Source: Bacteroidota bacterium (GTDB taxonomy: Bacteria; Bacteroidota; Bacteroidia; Bacteroidales; VadinHA17). Taken from it: a stretch of DNA of 14,701 bases. The stretch covers positions 1 to 14,701 of the forward strand of contig JAEYZD010000062.1 in the NCBI GenBank assembly GCA_023430725.1. The letters are read 5' to 3'. The notes beneath the pieces are model-generated. The model had not been told where the DNA came from. It saw only the letters and a program-made list of their open reading frames with translations, and did no database searches. Each line of letters begins with the position of its first letter. Position 1 is the first letter of the stretch. This document shows positions 13,363-14,701 of this stretch, piece after piece. Made by a program: the position numbers and the translations under genes.

Positions 13363-14701
13363 TTACTGCCCTCCCTGCTGATCATAATCATTTATTGTCA
13401 GGAATGAGTACTGGTACTCCATGGGCAGTATCCTTGCATACTCCTCCACGCTGCACCCTTCCATGAAGGCATTGATGATACGGCGCCCGAGCGGGGTCAG
13501 CTCAGGGGAGATAAATCCTGCGAGTTCCCTGCGGAAGAACTCTCTCAGTATTGAAGCTCCTGCATCATAACCCGGCTCCCCGACTTCGGCCTGCCGGTAT
13601 ACCTTAAGGAACCGGGTAGGCACAGGTGATCCTTCTATTGTAAGGTAGTTCAGCTCGTATCCGAGCAACGGGCAGCGCGCCGGCCTCAGCTGGTCAGCAC
13701 GCAGCTTGGCATTGCCCCGCCTTGTAAGATATTCCCTCATAAGCAACTGAGGCTTGAATCCCACTTTCCAGGCACCTATATGCTGGTTGGGTGTGAGCGT
13801 ATACCGCACCCTTGGTGTGTTTACAATCTGTTCAAGCAGCAGGTTGGCATGCCTCACCTTCTTCCCTGTGGCAAATGGCCAGTAAGAGCCGGCACCCTCG
13901 CTCTCCAGGTCACCGGTGCCGGTGACACTCGGGTTGGCATAGCCCCTCGGACTGACCAGCCGCCACAGCCATGCAAGCGCCGGTGGCAGGATATGAAACA
14001 TCCCGGCTATTCCGTAAGTAGGATTATTTGCCGTGCAGGGCGGCATCCTCACCCCGAAGTTCCGGACATCAACAGTGACCGGTTTGTTAATGACCCCGGG
14101 CACTATCCTGCGGGGTAGCACCACCCTTGGATTGGGACATCGTTTGCCGGGCGCATCCTCCTTGTGATTCCAGATCAGAGCGGTACCGTCCGGCCTGGTG
14201 TCTATATTCAGGAAAAGCAGAGGCTCGGCCGGATTGATTGTAATCTTCTCGAGGAAGGGATCATCGCCGTACCCCGTCACACCGTCAACCCTGATGAACC
14301 AGGCATTCTCGGCATCCGCAACAGTAAGTTTGCCATTGTTCTGCTGATATGACGGGTGGCACAGCGCCATGTCATCAGTAGCCGGCCGGAAGGAACAGAA
14401 GAGCGGTATTGAGATTACACGCTTCTCTCCGGTGATTGAATTCTGACCTATGAGGATCTGTCCGTTTGGCTCACGAACCAGGTTCTGAATCATCTCGCTC
14501 TTGCCTCCCCCGCTGGCACCCTCATGCATGAAGGTCGTCACATTGTCATATGGACTAACTGCCTGAACAGTTGAACAGTGAGTCGTCAGCCAACCCTCCT
14601 CCTCCCCTTTGTCAAGCAGGACGCTGTAAAAGCCCTTCTTGGCGCTGGGCCCGGGGTATAGGTTGTAAGCGAACATCTCGTGAAGACCCTCACACCTGTT
14701 G
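13363..14701 (-). CDS. DUF4914 family protein, PEP carboxykinase-like P-loop protein (5' end outside window)
   Basis: The frame is open to the window edge, so the N-terminus is missing; 446 codons are present and family members are, as I recall, about 620-640 residues, mainly in anaerobic Bacteroidota. The internal Met at 14676 is not the start. Counting from that Met, the sequence has a P-loop GASGGGKS (53-60), an acidic pair in RPATDDMALCHPS (101-102), CPNPRVVLPRRIVPG (180-194) and SYWPFATGKK (264-273). Order and shape resemble PEP carboxykinase: G.SG.GKT P-loop, metal/phosphate acidic residues, N.R..(Y)P...I..I, and a late TG..GTGK-type loop. That similarity is my inference; no function is established that I know of. 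The C-terminal 100 residues have no recognisable motif. It converges on the oxoamine synthase gene with only 5 bp between stops and no terminator. Confidence 0.82.
   Translation of the reverse strand, partial: NRCEGLHEMFAYNLYPGPSAKKGFYSVLLDKGEEEGWLTTHCSTVQAVSPYDNVTTFMHEGASGGGKSEMIQNLVREPNGQILIGQNSITGEKRVISIPLFCSFRPATDDMALCHPSYQQNNGKLTVADAENAWFIRVDGVTGYGDDPFLEKITINPAEPLLFLNIDTRPDGTALIWNHKEDAPGKRCPNPRVVLPRRIVPGVINKPVTVDVRNFGVRMPPCTANNPTYGIAGMFHILPPALAWLWRLVSPRGYANPSVTGTGDLESEGAGSYWPFATGKKVRHANLLLEQIVNTPRVRYTLTPNQHIGAWKVGFKPQLLMREYLTRRGNAKLRADQLRPARCPLLGYELNYLTIEGSPVPTRFLKVYRQAEVGEPGYDAGASILREFFRRELAGFISPELTPLGRRIINAFMEGCSVEEYARILPMEYQYSFLTINDYDQQGGQ

Noticed and set aside
14677..14701. Start of the DUF4914 gene at the ATG at 14676
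   Set aside because: The eight codons upstream are open and in frame, the sequence before the Met looks like continuing protein, and the family is much longer, so the true start lies outside the window.
1..14701. CRISPR array, tRNA/rRNA, insertion sequence, phage or toxin-antitoxin genes
   Set aside because: Read on both strands, none showed spaced direct repeats, cloverleaf-like segments, transposase motifs or small paired genes; all gaps are short and accounted for.

Overview
The window looks like a chromosomal segment of a Bacteroidota (Bacteroidetes) bacterium, probably an anaerobic or facultative Bacteroidales-type lineage of moderate GC (about half, judged by eye). Three things point there: several phylum-typical families (DUF4835/PorD, DUF4914, the long RpoZ, a phylum-type FabI), the gene order bamD-rpoZ-coaBC-DUF4835-recN, and start regions with Bacteroidota-style -7 elements (TAnnTTTG) rather than strong Shine-Dalgarno sites. 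Nearly all of it is coding. No tRNA, rRNA, CRISPR array, IS element or phage gene was seen, and no gene-free gap exceeds 300 bp.

Layout. (1) Positions 78-3103, minus strand: hutI followed by a fused ftcD (formiminotransferase-cyclodeaminase). Together they take imidazolonepropionate to glutamate, ammonia and methenyl-tetrahydrofolate, the lower half of histidine degradation. (2) 3194-4558, plus strand: a short Omp85-type outer-membrane barrel without POTRA domains, divergent from hutI. (3) 4556-4669: a structured inverted repeat built from GGCARTA heptamers fills the gap between two converging genes from stop codon to stop codon. (4) 4667-5956, minus: a DUF819 multi-pass membrane protein. (5) 6056-11922, minus: a compact six-gene run, bamD > rpoZ > coaBC > DUF4835 (porD) > recN > fabI, with a good -7 element before bamD and an intrinsic terminator after fabI. 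It joins outer-membrane assembly, an RNA polymerase subunit, coenzyme A synthesis, a type IX secretion-linked protein, DNA repair and fatty acid synthesis. (6) 12113-13357, plus: a PLP-dependent alpha-oxoamine synthase that probably starts sphingolipid- or sulfonolipid-type base synthesis, divergent from bamD. (7) 13363-14701, minus: a DUF4914 protein cut by the window edge, with a P-loop and other motifs resembling PEP carboxykinase.

The most unusual point is an uninterrupted run of 11 A residues in coaBC, placed at the linker between the CoaC and CoaB domains. Loss or gain of one A leads to a stop codon within two codons, so slippage in either direction would yield a free CoaC (phosphopantothenoylcysteine decarboxylase) domain. 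The same protein lacks two of the three canonical CoaC active-site residues. Other points of interest are the GGCARTA element, the PEPCK-like reading of DUF4914, and a promoter lying inside the longest reading frame of the oxoamine synthase, which moves its start to a GTG.
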